In this document: positions 27,134-35,433 of the stretch, piece by piece
Numbering within the stretch: position 1 is the stretch's first letter
Layout of the letters: the number at the start of each line of letters is the position of its first letter
Source: Pseudomonas kermanshahensis
Lineage (GTDB): Bacteria > Pseudomonadota > Gammaproteobacteria > Pseudomonadales > Pseudomonadaceae
NCBI RefSeq assembly: GCF_014269205.2
Contig: NZ_JABWRY020000001.1
Coordinates: 2,356,001-2,420,000, forward strand
Direction: 5' to 3'
DNA: 64,000 nt
The notes under the pieces: generated by a model
What the model saw: the letters and a program-made list of their open reading frames with translations, nothing else
Databases searched by the model: none
What the model was told of the DNA's origin: nothing
Program-made: the position numbers and the translations under genes

Positions 27134-28306
27134 GTGAAAAGCACCCCCCAATTCCCCAGGCCCCTCGGCATCGTCTGCCTGGGCATCCTGCAAATCCTGG
27201 TCTGGGGCGGTTCGTTCTTCCTCATGGCCGTGATGGCCGACCCGATCAGCCGTGACACTGGCTGGCCCAGCCAGTGGGTATACGGCGCGTTGTCGCTGAG
27301 CCTGATGGTCTCGGCGCTGTGCGCCCCGCTGTCCAGCCGCTTGGTCGCCCGCTACGGCGGCCGCCCGCAAATGGCGGCCAGTGGTGCGGTGGTTGCAGCG
27401 GGCCTGCTGATCATGGCTGCCAGCCACAGCCTGGTGGTGTTCTTGTTGGCCTGGGCGGTGATCGGTGTGGGCATGGCCATGGGGCTGTACGAGGCCCTGT
27501 TCTCGACCCTGGGCGGCCTGTATGGCGAGGGTGCTGGCAAAGCTATCACTGGCATCACCTTGATTGCCGGCTTTGCCTCGACCCTGTCGTGGCCGACCGT
27601 AGCCTTGGCCATCGAGCATCTGGGCTGGCGCATGACCTGCGTGTGTTATGCGGTCGTGCTGCTACTGGTGGTAGCCCCGTTGTATTGGCGTGTATTGCCG
27701 CCAGGCGGGCAGGTCGAGGTGCGCAAGGCGCATCAGAACAGCGCTGCAGTCGGGGTAGATCGCCAGCTCTACCTGCTGTTGACCGGCATGTTCGCCATTG
27801 GCGCGATCATCATGACGGCGATTGCCGTGCAGTTGGTCGCCGTGCTCCAGGGCCTTGGGCATTCGCTGCCGGTGGCGATCGGCCTGGCGGCGATGCTCGG
27901 CCCCAGCCAGGTGGCCTCGCGGGTGCTGCAGATTCTGGCGGGCAAGCGTCACCCGATCTGGACGGCGCTGGCCTGGGTAAGCCTGGTGCTGGTGGGCTTG
28001 CTGCTGGTGACGCTGGTGCCGGCGGCCACGGCCGTGGGCCTGCTGGTATTCGGCTGCGGTAACGGCTTGCGAGCGATCGTGCGCGGGCTGTTGCCGCTGT
28101 CAATGATGCCCCCCGCGCAGTATGTGCTGCTGATGGGGCGCATGTCGCGGCCTTCGCTGATCGGCCAGGCATTGACGCCGCTGGTGGGTGGTTATCTGTT
28201 TGAGCACTTTGGCTCAATGGGGGTATTGGTAACCTTGTGCCTGCTGGCACTGGTCAATGTGGTGCTGGTGGGCATGGTGATGCGGCGGGTACGTGCCGGC
28301 GCTTGA
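27134..28306 (+). CDS. MFS transporter
   Basis: The product of 390 residues has about 12 membrane helices. The loop 2-3 signature of the major facilitator superfamily appears as LSSRLVARYGGRPQMAASG. I place the start at GTG 27134 (VKSTPQFPRPLGIVCLGILQ), which gives a normal length; AAGG lies seven bases ahead, and GTG at 27116 is an alternative. It is divergent from mexE across a REP element. The pattern GGSFFLMAVMADPISRDTGWP resembles the oxalate/formate-like and arabinose-efflux-like MFS proteins of pseudomonads, but the substrate and direction of transport are unknown. Confidence 0.85.
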   Translation: MKSTPQFPRPLGIVCLGILQILVWGGSFFLMAVMADPISRDTGWPSQWVYGALSLSLMVSALCAPLSSRLVARYGGRPQMAASGAVVAAGLLIMAASHSLVVFLLAWAVIGVGMAMGLYEALFSTLGGLYGEGAGKAITGITLIAGFASTLSWPTVALAIEHLGWRMTCVCYAVVLLLVVAPLYWRVLPPGGQVEVRKAHQNSAAVGVDRQLYLLLTGMFAIGAIIMTAIAVQLVAVLQGLGHSLPVAIGLAAMLGPSQVASRVLQILAGKRHPIWTALAWVSLVLVGLLLVTLVPAATAVGLLVFGCGNGLRAIVRGLLPLSMMPPAQYVLLMGRMSRPSLIGQALTPLVGGYLFEHFGSMGVLVTLCLLALVNVVLVGMVMRRVRAGA

Positions 28307-28348
28307 AAAGGTTGAGTCCCTTTGAGTTCAAGCGCCAGCAGCATTTCC

Positions 28349-29593
28349 CTAACGGCGCTGCCAGACTTCGCCTCGCTCGCTGACTACCCAAGGCGCTTGC
28401 TCAGCGTCGATAAGTACACCGCCAACCCAGCGCGGGGGAGGCGCCTGATCCAGCCAATTGGCCTGCCCGTCGAGAACGCTTTCGCCCAGTGCAGTCAGCC
28501 TCAAGGGCCGTTGCGTCCAGCCCTCTCCTGAGCCTTCCAGCAACAGCGGGTGCGGTGCATGGATCAGCGGTTGCAGCAGCACGTGGAACATCAGGTCGCC
28601 CAGGTAAGGCAATGGTTCATCGTGCATCATCAGCTGTGCAAACACTCGGCCGGCCGGGCGATCACCCTTTTGCGCGAGGATACGTAACAGCAAGCGCTCT
28701 GTGAGGCTCAGGCCATCCTTTGCCCCTGGCAGTTCCTGCAACTGGCGCGCAAGTGCTGCGCTTAATTGGGGTAAAGACGGGTGCTTCTGAGCCGCAAGGG
28801 CAGCCCAGGCGCGTGGGTCTGGTGCGGTATAGGCAGCCCAAGCCTGCTTCGCTAACGCTATGGCGTCTGGGCCCAAAGGCCGCCGTTGTGGCCAAAGCCA
28901 GGCAAGCAGGTCGGGGGCGAGTTGGCCGATGCCGATGAAGCGCTCGACGCCGGGCACCTCGGTAATTTCGATCAGTTCGAGCCGCCGCGGCAGGCAGGGC
29001 AGGCTTGCCAGAACTCGGATCAAAAATAGCTGATCGTAAGCATCCCCTTCGCACCAGAGCACAACTTCGCTGTCAGCGTTCAACTGTGCCAGTGCCGCGC
29101 GCTGTTTAGCCTGGCGCTGCTCGACGTCCTGCGCGCCAAGGTTGAACGCCTGTTGCGTATACGCGGCACGCACGGGCCAGTACTCATCTTCTGGCAGTGC
29201 CGGCACCGGCCCCATGACCATCGGGTCGTCGAACATGTGAAACGCGCCGTTAAAGCCCACTGTGCGCAAGCTATGGGCGATGTCATTGCCGCAGCGCCAG
29301 TGCTGCACGGTGGCCTCGCCATCGGCGGTGAAGTTTGGGTGGCGCGCTGCAAAGGCGACAGCGTCAGCATGCGCCTTGAGCTTTGGCCAACTGGCAAAAC
29401 CCGTCTCACGGGCCAGCAGCCACTGGGTGTCAGCGAGCCTGTAATGCGGGCCAGTCAGGCCGAGTAGGCGCAGTTGGGCGCGCGCGTCCTCGGCCTCGCC
29501 GTTGTTTAGCGCTTTCAGCAAGCGTTTGGCGCGTTTGCGCAGGTCGGCCAGATCGAGCAGGCCGTGATGACGGGAAGCATGGATGGCGGGCAT
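28349..29593 (-). CDS. DUF1835 domain-containing protein
   Basis: This 414-residue cytoplasmic protein has an N-terminal helical stretch (about 1-90; LRKRAKRLLKALNNGEAEDARAQLRLLG) and a DUF1835-type region centred on VVLWCEGDAYDQLFLIRVLA (about 180-200), the hallmark W-C-E-G-D block. A C-terminal winged-helix-like domain follows (GEGWTQRPLRLTALGESVLDGQ). AGGAG precedes the ATG at 29593; the frame is open a further 49 codons from TTG, but that part looks non-coding. The biochemical role of DUF1835 proteins is not established. It faces the MFS gene tail to tail. Confidence 0.8.
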   Translation of the reverse strand: MPAIHASRHHGLLDLADLRKRAKRLLKALNNGEAEDARAQLRLLGLTGPHYRLADTQWLLARETGFASWPKLKAHADAVAFAARHPNFTADGEATVQHWRCGNDIAHSLRTVGFNGAFHMFDDPMVMGPVPALPEDEYWPVRAAYTQQAFNLGAQDVEQRQAKQRAALAQLNADSEVVLWCEGDAYDQLFLIRVLASLPCLPRRLELIEITEVPGVERFIGIGQLAPDLLAWLWPQRRPLGPDAIALAKQAWAAYTAPDPRAWAALAAQKHPSLPQLSAALARQLQELPGAKDGLSLTERLLLRILAQKGDRPAGRVFAQLMMHDEPLPYLGDLMFHVLLQPLIHAPHPLLLEGSGEGWTQRPLRLTALGESVLDGQANWLDQAPPPRWVGGVLIDAEQAPWVVSERGEVWQRR

Positions 29594-29848
29594 GCCAACT
29601 CCTTTGGGGCTCGGTCCGCCGACAAGCCGGGAGCTGGAATGAAAATGAGATGAAGCGTGGCTTGGGCACCCCTTCGCGCGGACCGCAGGCGCAGCGAACG
29701 CCTTAGGGCGGACTCTAGCGGCTAGTGGGCGGTGAAGCAATGGCCTGACGCGTATCTGAGCGGTTGATCGGGAACTTCGATGGCATGTTCAGGTCGATAG
29801 CGTCTTCTTTCGAACCAGGCCCACCTGGACCCGTCGAGTGCGTTCCTC

Positions 29849-30532
29849 ATGCCAAGCAAGCGTATGCTGTCGGCCTTAACCCTGTTGTTCAGCATCACCG
29901 CGTGCGATTCCATCACCGCCGGCGAGCGCACGGCGCCTGCAAGCAGTAACACGGCCTCGACCCTGCTGATCGAAACAGCCTCCAGGCAGTACGCAGAAGG
30001 CAAACTGGACCAGGCTGCCGCCACGCTGGAGCGGGCGCTGCAAATCCAGCCGAACAACCCCGCCACGCTGCACTACCTGGGTGTGCTGCGCCTGCAGCAG
30101 GGGCAATACGAACAGGCTGAAGTGTTGGCGGCGCGCTCCAACCTGCGGGTTGGACGCAACGTGGCCTTGCGCAATCGCAATCTGCAATTGATCGAGGCGG
30201 CGAACCAAGCCCGGATTTCGGGTACGCCGCCGGGTGCTGTAAAGGCGTCGGCCGTTCAAGTAATACCCGCAGAGGCCAGCCCGGAGCCCGCGCGATCAGT
30301 CTCCCTGGCTGCTGCCCAGCAACGCCCGGGCGTTGCCGGTCAGCAGCGCGTGGGCATGCCTGAATACCTCATGGACGACGCTGCTTTCGAGGTACCGCGG
30401 GGCCACAGGCCGCCGCCAGGCAAATGCCGAATCTGGTACCCCGATCGCCCACCTGGGCACCAACCCCCGCCGGGCAAATGCAAGAAGCTGCAAAAGCATG
30501 TTCCAGCGGGTGCCTACCTACTCCGTCACTGA
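29849..30532 (+). CDS. TPR lipoprotein with Pro/Gly/Cys repeat tail
   Basis: This 227-residue protein has a lipoprotein signal (LLFSITAC, Cys at residue 19), two TPR units (about 38-105; QYAEGKLDQAAATLERALQ and ATLHYLGVLRLQQGQYEQA), a low-complexity linker and a striking C-terminal tail. There the unit PPPGKC occurs twice around CRIWYPDRPPGHQ (about 190-212). I have seen the tail motif in other proteobacterial lipoproteins, but no function is known to me. The protein is probably in the outer-membrane or periplasmic compartment. It converges on the rhodanese gene with 15 bases between stops. Confidence 0.75.
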   Translation: MPSKRMLSALTLLFSITACDSITAGERTAPASSNTASTLLIETASRQYAEGKLDQAAATLERALQIQPNNPATLHYLGVLRLQQGQYEQAEVLAARSNLRVGRNVALRNRNLQLIEAANQARISGTPPGAVKASAVQVIPAEASPEPARSVSLAAAQQRPGVAGQQRVGMPEYLMDDAAFEVPRGHRPPPGKCRIWYPDRPPGHQPPPGKCKKLQKHVPAGAYLLRH

Positions 30533-30547
30533 TGACCGGGGCGCACG

Positions 30548-32134
30548 TTAACGGACAACATGAAACCCATGCGTACCGTCACGCTCTAGCTGGGCGATCA
30601 GGCCGAACTCCCAGTCCAGATACCCTTGCATGGCTTCACGCGGGTTGTCGGTGCCTTCATACGGCCGGCGATAGCGGTCGCTGCGCGCCACTGCCAGGTG
30701 CGTTTCCCCACGCTCTAGCGGTTTGCCTGCGGCAATCCAGCGCGCAGTGCCGCCCTCCAGCACATACACCGGTGTGTGTGTCAGGGCCTGCAAGTCGACC
30801 GCCGCAAAGCGCGCCAGCAAGCTGCTGCCGCAGGTGAGCACGTAGCGTTCGGCAACCGGCAGGTGCTCCAGCACCTGCGGCAACTGCGCTCGGATCGCCC
30901 AATGAGCACCTGGGATGTGGCGTTTGACGTAGTTGGCGCTGGTGGTGAAGTCCAGCAGCACCGTGCCTGGCGCTTGCAGCCAGTCATGCAATTGGTCAAC
31001 GCCGATCTCGCTCACCTGGGGCTGTTCCGGCAATGGCGCCTGCCAATCGCCGGGCTCGCTGAAATCCACTGCCGACAGGCCGTCCAGCACGGCGACCTGC
31101 CAGCCCATCTGGGCCAGCCACGAGGCACTCATGTTGGCCCGCACACCGTCGTCATCCACCAGCACGATGCGGGCGCCGCGCACGCTGGCGACATGGTCGG
31201 TCTCTTGCACCAGTTGTCCGCCGGGGACCGAGCGGCTGGCCGGTAGATGCCCCTGGGCAAACTCTTCAGGGGTACGCACATCGAACAGGTAGGTGGTGCG
31301 GTGGGGCTCTGCCTGCCAGGCCGCCAGGCCATCGCGAGTCAGCCGCGCGACTGCGGCACGGTCAGCCACGGCGCGGGCACGGCCGGCGGCGCTGGCGCGG
31401 GTGGTGTCGCTAACGGGGGCAAAGCTGCGTTGCTGGCCGTGAGCCAGTTGCTGGCCGGCAAGCGTCCAGCCGATGGTGCCATTGCGCAGTGCCGCCACCG
31501 GGTTGGGGATGCCGGCGTTGACCAGTGATTGGGTGCCGATGATGCTGCGGGTACGCCCCGCGCAGTTGACGATTACCTGGGTGGCGGGGTTCGGCGCAAG
31601 CTCGGCCACGCGCAATACCAGTTCGGCCCCCGGCACACTGATGCCGCCGGGGATGCTCATGGTCTGGTACTCGTCGAAACGACGGGCGTCGAGCACCACC
31701 ACATCGGCTTTGGCATCGAGCAATGCCTGCACCTGCTCGGCCGCCAACGACGGCGTGTGCCGCTCGCTTTCAACCAGCTCGCCAAAGGCCTTGCTTGGCA
31801 CGTTGACGTCACGGAACAACTCGCCGCCAGCCGCGCGCCAGCCAGCCAGGCCGCCCTCGAGCAGTGCCACATCGCTGTAACCCAACGCCGACAGGCGCGC
31901 GGCAGCCAGCGTAGCCAGCCCTTCACCGTCGTCATACAGGGTGATGGCGGTGTCACGCCGCGGTACCCGGGCGAAGACTTCCAGCTCCAGCTTCGACAGC
32001 GGGATGTTGGCGGCAAACAGCGGGTGTTCCTGGGCGAACGGGTCTTCCTCGCGAACATCGATCAACGCCAGCTCTTCATGGGCCAGCAAGGCCCGGCGAA
32101 TGTCATGGAAGGAACGGGTGGCGACAGTACTCAT
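30548..32134 (-). CDS. Four-domain rhodanese sulfurtransferase
   Basis: The 528-residue protein carries four tandem rhodanese folds (about 8-105, 125-235, 260-365, 375-470). Domains 2 and 4 have catalytic cysteines, Cys191 in NCAGRTR and Cys435 in TCGSSLLAR. Domains 1 and 3 have Asp where the cysteine should be (YDDGEG and VDDDGV). The order is thus inactive-active-inactive-active, like two classical thiosulfate sulfurtransferases joined. It should move sulfane sulfur to a thiophilic acceptor in the cytoplasm. Its ATG overlaps by four bases the stop of the cysteine-dioxygenase-like gene, so the two products likely act in one thiol-oxidation route. Confidence 0.9.
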   Translation of the reverse strand: MSTVATRSFHDIRRALLAHEELALIDVREEDPFAQEHPLFAANIPLSKLELEVFARVPRRDTAITLYDDGEGLATLAAARLSALGYSDVALLEGGLAGWRAAGGELFRDVNVPSKAFGELVESERHTPSLAAEQVQALLDAKADVVVLDARRFDEYQTMSIPGGISVPGAELVLRVAELAPNPATQVIVNCAGRTRSIIGTQSLVNAGIPNPVAALRNGTIGWTLAGQQLAHGQQRSFAPVSDTTRASAAGRARAVADRAAVARLTRDGLAAWQAEPHRTTYLFDVRTPEEFAQGHLPASRSVPGGQLVQETDHVASVRGARIVLVDDDGVRANMSASWLAQMGWQVAVLDGLSAVDFSEPGDWQAPLPEQPQVSEIGVDQLHDWLQAPGTVLLDFTTSANYVKRHIPGAHWAIRAQLPQVLEHLPVAERYVLTCGSSLLARFAAVDLQALTHTPVYVLEGGTARWIAAGKPLERGETHLAVARSDRYRRPYEGTDNPREAMQGYLDWEFGLIAQLERDGTHGFHVVR

Positions 32135-32739
32135 GGGGCTGGATTCTCTTTGGACAGGTCCCAGATGTTGGGCAGGAGGGTATTGGAGTAGCCGGAGATG
32201 AAGGGTTTTTCAGTGCCGTCGGCCAGGTACACCGCCCGGCTGACCGCGCCGATATTGGCGCCGTAGACGTGGATGCTGATCGACACTTGGTCGTCGAAGG
32301 CGTTACTGACTTGGTGAATGTCGCCGATACGCGGCGAAACCGCTTCGACATGGCCAGGGTCGATCCGCACCGGCGCACCGGCCGGCAGCAACGCACCTTG
32401 CTCGCTGCGGGCGAAACCTTGCGAATATTCAGCGCCGCGCAGCATGCCGATCAGCCCCCAGACTCGGTGATCGTGAATCGGCGTCTGCTGCCCTGGCCCC
32501 CAGACGAAGCTGACGACAGAGAAGCGTTGGCGCGAGTCGCAATGCAGCAGGTATTGCTGGTAGCGGCTTGGGTCCGGTTGGGCGAGAGCTTCGGGTAACC
32601 AGTCGTCATGGGCGACCAGGCTGCGCATTAGGCCTTGGCCTTGGTCGAGGAGGGTGGCTTCGTCGGGGGCTCGGTCAAGCAGCTCCGAAAGCGCACCGAT
32701 GAAGTGTCGAAGGCGCTCCAGGCGCAGGGGTTGGCTCAT
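32131..32739 (-). CDS. Cysteine dioxygenase-like cupin
   Basis: This 202-residue cupin has the three-histidine iron site of thiol dioxygenases: TPIHDHRVWGLIGML supplies two (about residues 93 and 95) and GDIHQVSNAFDD the third. These enzymes turn cysteine or 3-mercaptopropionate into the sulfinic acid with O2. Whether it uses cysteine or 3-mercaptopropionate cannot be told here. It is translationally coupled to the downstream rhodanese and divergent from a sulfonate-type binding protein, which supports a role in organosulfur catabolism. Confidence 0.88.
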   Translation of the reverse strand: MSQPLRLERLRHFIGALSELLDRAPDEATLLDQGQGLMRSLVAHDDWLPEALAQPDPSRYQQYLLHCDSRQRFSVVSFVWGPGQQTPIHDHRVWGLIGMLRGAEYSQGFARSEQGALLPAGAPVRIDPGHVEAVSPRIGDIHQVSNAFDDQVSISIHVYGANIGAVSRAVYLADGTEKPFISGYSNTLLPNIWDLSKENPAP

Positions 32740-33045
32740 GGTTCAGGCTCGGCTGACGGTTTCGGTTAACCCTAGCAAACTCGCTGAATATTCACAAAAG
32801 TAAAATTAATCATAAGCTAATATGCAAAAAATGCATTTACAGGCTCGCCTATCTGTTTTGAAATAGGCCACCGTCGGAGGCATTAGGTTATGCCTACAAC
32901 GAATTTCCCACAGGCTTTATACATCGATAACTTATAAGCAAGGCGCTGGTTAGATTCAAAGCGCATACCACTGTCATTTATCAAAGCGAGACCGCACGGG
33001 CGGATCGACTACCTAGTTGCGCCTTTATTGGCCCTGGAGACGAAC
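32740..33045. other. AT-rich divergent promoter region of the sulfur genes
   Basis: This 306-base gap separates the CDO-rhodanese operon from the binding-protein gene and is much richer in A and T than its flanks. It contains ATGCA, five A bases, TGCAT at 32822-32836 and a small hairpin GCCTAT...ATAGGC at 32847-32868. No open frame is convincing. Promoters for both directions must lie here, but I could not pick out clear -35/-10 pairs. Confidence 0.6.
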
Positions 33046-33987
33046 GTGCGATACCTCAAGCAACTGGCCGCCGGTGTGCTGGCCACCTCACTGAGCCTGG
33101 CCGCCGCCGCGCAGACCCTGGTGGTCGGCGATCAAAGCTTTAATGCCCGTGCGGTGATGGAAGCCGCCGGCGTGCTCGATGACGTGCCCTATACCCTGGA
33201 ATGGAAGCAGTTCACTGCAGGCTCCCCGGTGGCTGAAGCCTTGAATGTCGGCAGCCTCGACATTGGCCTGCTGGGCGATGCGCCGCCGCTGTTTCTCGGT
33301 GCCTTGGGGGCACCGATCAAGGTAATTGCGGTGAGCCGGCAGAACCTCGAAGGGGTCGCCATCCTGGCGCGCAAGGATTCGAACATTCACAGCCTTGAAG
33401 ACTTGCGCGGCAAACGCGCGGCCCTGTGGAAAGGCTCGTGGAGCCAGCAACTGCTGTTCAGCGCCCTGGACAAGGCCGGCGTGCCCCGCGATGCACTGGA
33501 GCTGCGCTACCTCAGCGCGCTGGATGCCTCGCACGCCCTGGATGGTGGTTCGGTGGACGTGATCGCGACCTGGGAGCCCTATGTCACCCAACAGGAGCGC
33601 CAAGGCGCCAGAGTGCTGGCCACGGCCGAAGGGTTGATTCCGGCCCAGAGCTTTGTGGTGGCCAACGCCAAGGCTGTCGACGCTAAGCGTGCGCAGATCA
33701 CTGATTTTCTGCAGCGTTTGAAGAAGGCCCGTGATTGGACCTTGAACAACCCTGCCAACACCGAGGCCTATGCCGACGCCTGGGCCAAGCGCACCCGCGC
33801 CGACCGCGACATTGCCCGGGCCTGGTTCGCCCGCGCGCGCACCGACGTGGCGCCACTCAACCCCCAGGTGATTGTCGATGCGCAGAAGACCGTGGACTTC
33901 TTTGCCGGGCTTGGGCTGATCAAGGCCTACCCGGCAGCGAGCCTGTTCGATACCTCGTTTGCAGCGGCGCTGGCCAACGACCATTGA
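33046..33987 (+). CDS. Sulfonate-type ABC transporter substrate-binding protein
   Basis: This 313-residue periplasmic protein starts at GTG 33046 (GGAG seven bases ahead) with a Sec signal peptide (MRYLKQLAAGVLATSLSLAAAA, cleavage near residue 22). The NMT1/SsuA-like fold shows in LNVGSLDIGLLGDAPPLFLG, LEDLRGKRAALWKGSWSQQ and LDGGSVDVIATWEPYVT. It should capture an aliphatic sulfonate or a related anion. No ATPase or permease gene is adjacent, so it is an orphan unless it uses a distant SsuBC. A REP element and a flavin monooxygenase gene follow on the same strand. Confidence 0.87.
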   Translation: MRYLKQLAAGVLATSLSLAAAAQTLVVGDQSFNARAVMEAAGVLDDVPYTLEWKQFTAGSPVAEALNVGSLDIGLLGDAPPLFLGALGAPIKVIAVSRQNLEGVAILARKDSNIHSLEDLRGKRAALWKGSWSQQLLFSALDKAGVPRDALELRYLSALDASHALDGGSVDVIATWEPYVTQQERQGARVLATAEGLIPAQSFVVANAKAVDAKRAQITDFLQRLKKARDWTLNNPANTEAYADAWAKRTRADRDIARAWFARARTDVAPLNPQVIVDAQKTVDFFAGLGLIKAYPAASLFDTSFAAALANDH

Positions 33988-33998
33988 GTTTGGCTGTG

Positions 33999-34096
33999 CC
34001 GGCCTCTTCGCGGGCAAGCCCGCTCCCACAGGGACCGCGTCGACGCTGAAGATGGCGCTTTTCCTGTGGGAGCGGGCTTGCCCGCGAAGAGGCCGG
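33999..34096. repeat. Paired inverted REP element (GTGGGAGCGGGC type)
   Basis: The left arm (CCGGCCTCTTCGCGGGCAAG... from 33999) pairs perfectly over 32 bases with the right arm (34065-34096); the loop is about 34 bases. It lies between the binding-protein gene and the flavin monooxygenase gene and may stabilise or end the upstream mRNA. Confidence 0.88.
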
Positions 34097-34125
34097 TACA
34101 GCCCCATCACTTCAGAGGACTCCCC

Positions 34126-35433
34126 ATGACCACCCGCAAAATCAAACTCGGCGCCCTGACCATGGGCTGCGGCGGCCCTGGCCGCCATAACCTCTGGCTC
34201 GACCCCGAGCTGCCGGCCGATGCCAGTGTCAACATCGACTGGTACATCGACATCGCCCGCCAGGCCGAGGCTGCGCTATTCGACCTGATATTCATCGTCG
34301 ACAGCCAATACATCACCCCCGGCTCACCCTCGCATTACCTCAACCGCCTGGAGCCGCTGACCCTGCTCTCGGCCCTGGCCGTCACCACCCGGCATATCGG
34401 GCTGGTCGGTACCCTGACCACCTCCTACAACGAGCCCTATAACGTCGCCCGTCGCCTGGCCTCGCTGGACTTGATCAGCAAAGGCCGCGCCGGCTGGAAC
34501 GTGGTGACCAGCGGCGATGCCGGCACTGCTGGTAACTATGGCCGTGACGAGCATTATGACTACGACACCCGCTACGCCCGCGCCGAGGAACACGTGCAAG
34601 TGGTGCAAGGCTTGTGGCATTCCTATGAAAACGGTGCCTTCCCGCGTGATCGCGCCACGGGCCAGTTCCTCGACCCCTCGAAGCTGCATGCGCTCAACCA
34701 CAAGGGCGAACACTTCTCGGTGGTGGGGCCCTTGAACATCCAGCGTTCGCCCCAGGGCCAACCGGTAATCTTCCAAGCTGGCGACTCGCAGCAGGGCCGC
34801 GATCTGGGCGCCGCCACCGCTGATGTGATCTTCACCCACGCGGCCAGCATCGAGCAGGGCCAGGCCTTCTATCGTGACGTCAAGGAACGTGCCGCGCGCC
34901 TGGGGCGAGACCCGGAGCAGTTGCTGGTACTGCCAGGTGCAGAAATCTATGTGGGCGACACCGATGCCCACGCCCGTGAGATCGAGCGCCACTACCACCA
35001 GCAGGACCACAGCTTCGAACTGGCACTCAAGGAGTTCGGGCGCAATTTCGGGTGGCACGATTTCACCCAGTACGACCTCGATGCGCCGTTCCCTCAGGAG
35101 AGCCTGGAGCATGCCCGCAGCAGCTTCTTCACCAATGCCAAGCGTATTGCCGACCAGGCGCGGGCGCAGGGCTTCAGCTTGCGCCAGGCGGTGGAGTTCA
35201 GCCGCCAGTTACGCCCGGGGGCATTCGTCGGCTCCGCCGAAACGGTGGCGGCAAAAATGACCGAGTGGTTCGAGGCGCGGGCGCTGGATGGCTTCAATAT
35301 CTACATTGGCCATCCAGGCCAGTTCCGCCGTTTCACCGAAGAAGTGGTGCCATTGCTGCAGGCACGTGGCGTCTACCGCACCGCGTATGAAGGCACGACA
35401 TTGCGCGAAAGCCTCGGCCTTAGCCTTCAGTGA
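34126..35433 (+). CDS. LLM-class flavin monooxygenase (NtaA/SnaA/DszA type)
   Basis: The 435-residue protein is a bacterial luciferase-like, FMNH2-dependent monooxygenase of the nitrilotriacetate/DszA subgroup. Diagnostic segments include KIKLGALTMGCGGPGRH at the start, LNRLEPLTLLSALAVTTRHIGLVGT, DLISKGRAGWNVVTS and GPLNIQRSPQGQPVIFQAG. AGAGGA precedes the ATG at 34126. It needs a separate flavin reductase, not seen here. In this setting it probably cleaves a C-S or C-N bond in an organosulfur compound. Its 3' end overlaps the convergent gspF by seven bases. Confidence 0.9.
   Translation: MTTRKIKLGALTMGCGGPGRHNLWLDPELPADASVNIDWYIDIARQAEAALFDLIFIVDSQYITPGSPSHYLNRLEPLTLLSALAVTTRHIGLVGTLTTSYNEPYNVARRLASLDLISKGRAGWNVVTSGDAGTAGNYGRDEHYDYDTRYARAEEHVQVVQGLWHSYENGAFPRDRATGQFLDPSKLHALNHKGEHFSVVGPLNIQRSPQGQPVIFQAGDSQQGRDLGAATADVIFTHAASIEQGQAFYRDVKERAARLGRDPEQLLVLPGAEIYVGDTDAHAREIERHYHQQDHSFELALKEFGRNFGWHDFTQYDLDAPFPQESLEHARSSFFTNAKRIADQARAQGFSLRQAVEFSRQLRPGAFVGSAETVAAKMTEWFEARALDGFNIYIGHPGQFRRFTEEVVPLLQARGVYRTAYEGTTLRESLGLSLQ

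Noticed and set aside
29722..30066. Open frame on the minus strand overlapping the TPR lipoprotein
   Set aside because: The plus-strand gene has a lipoprotein signal and TPR repeats, while this frame has neither a start signal nor a domain.
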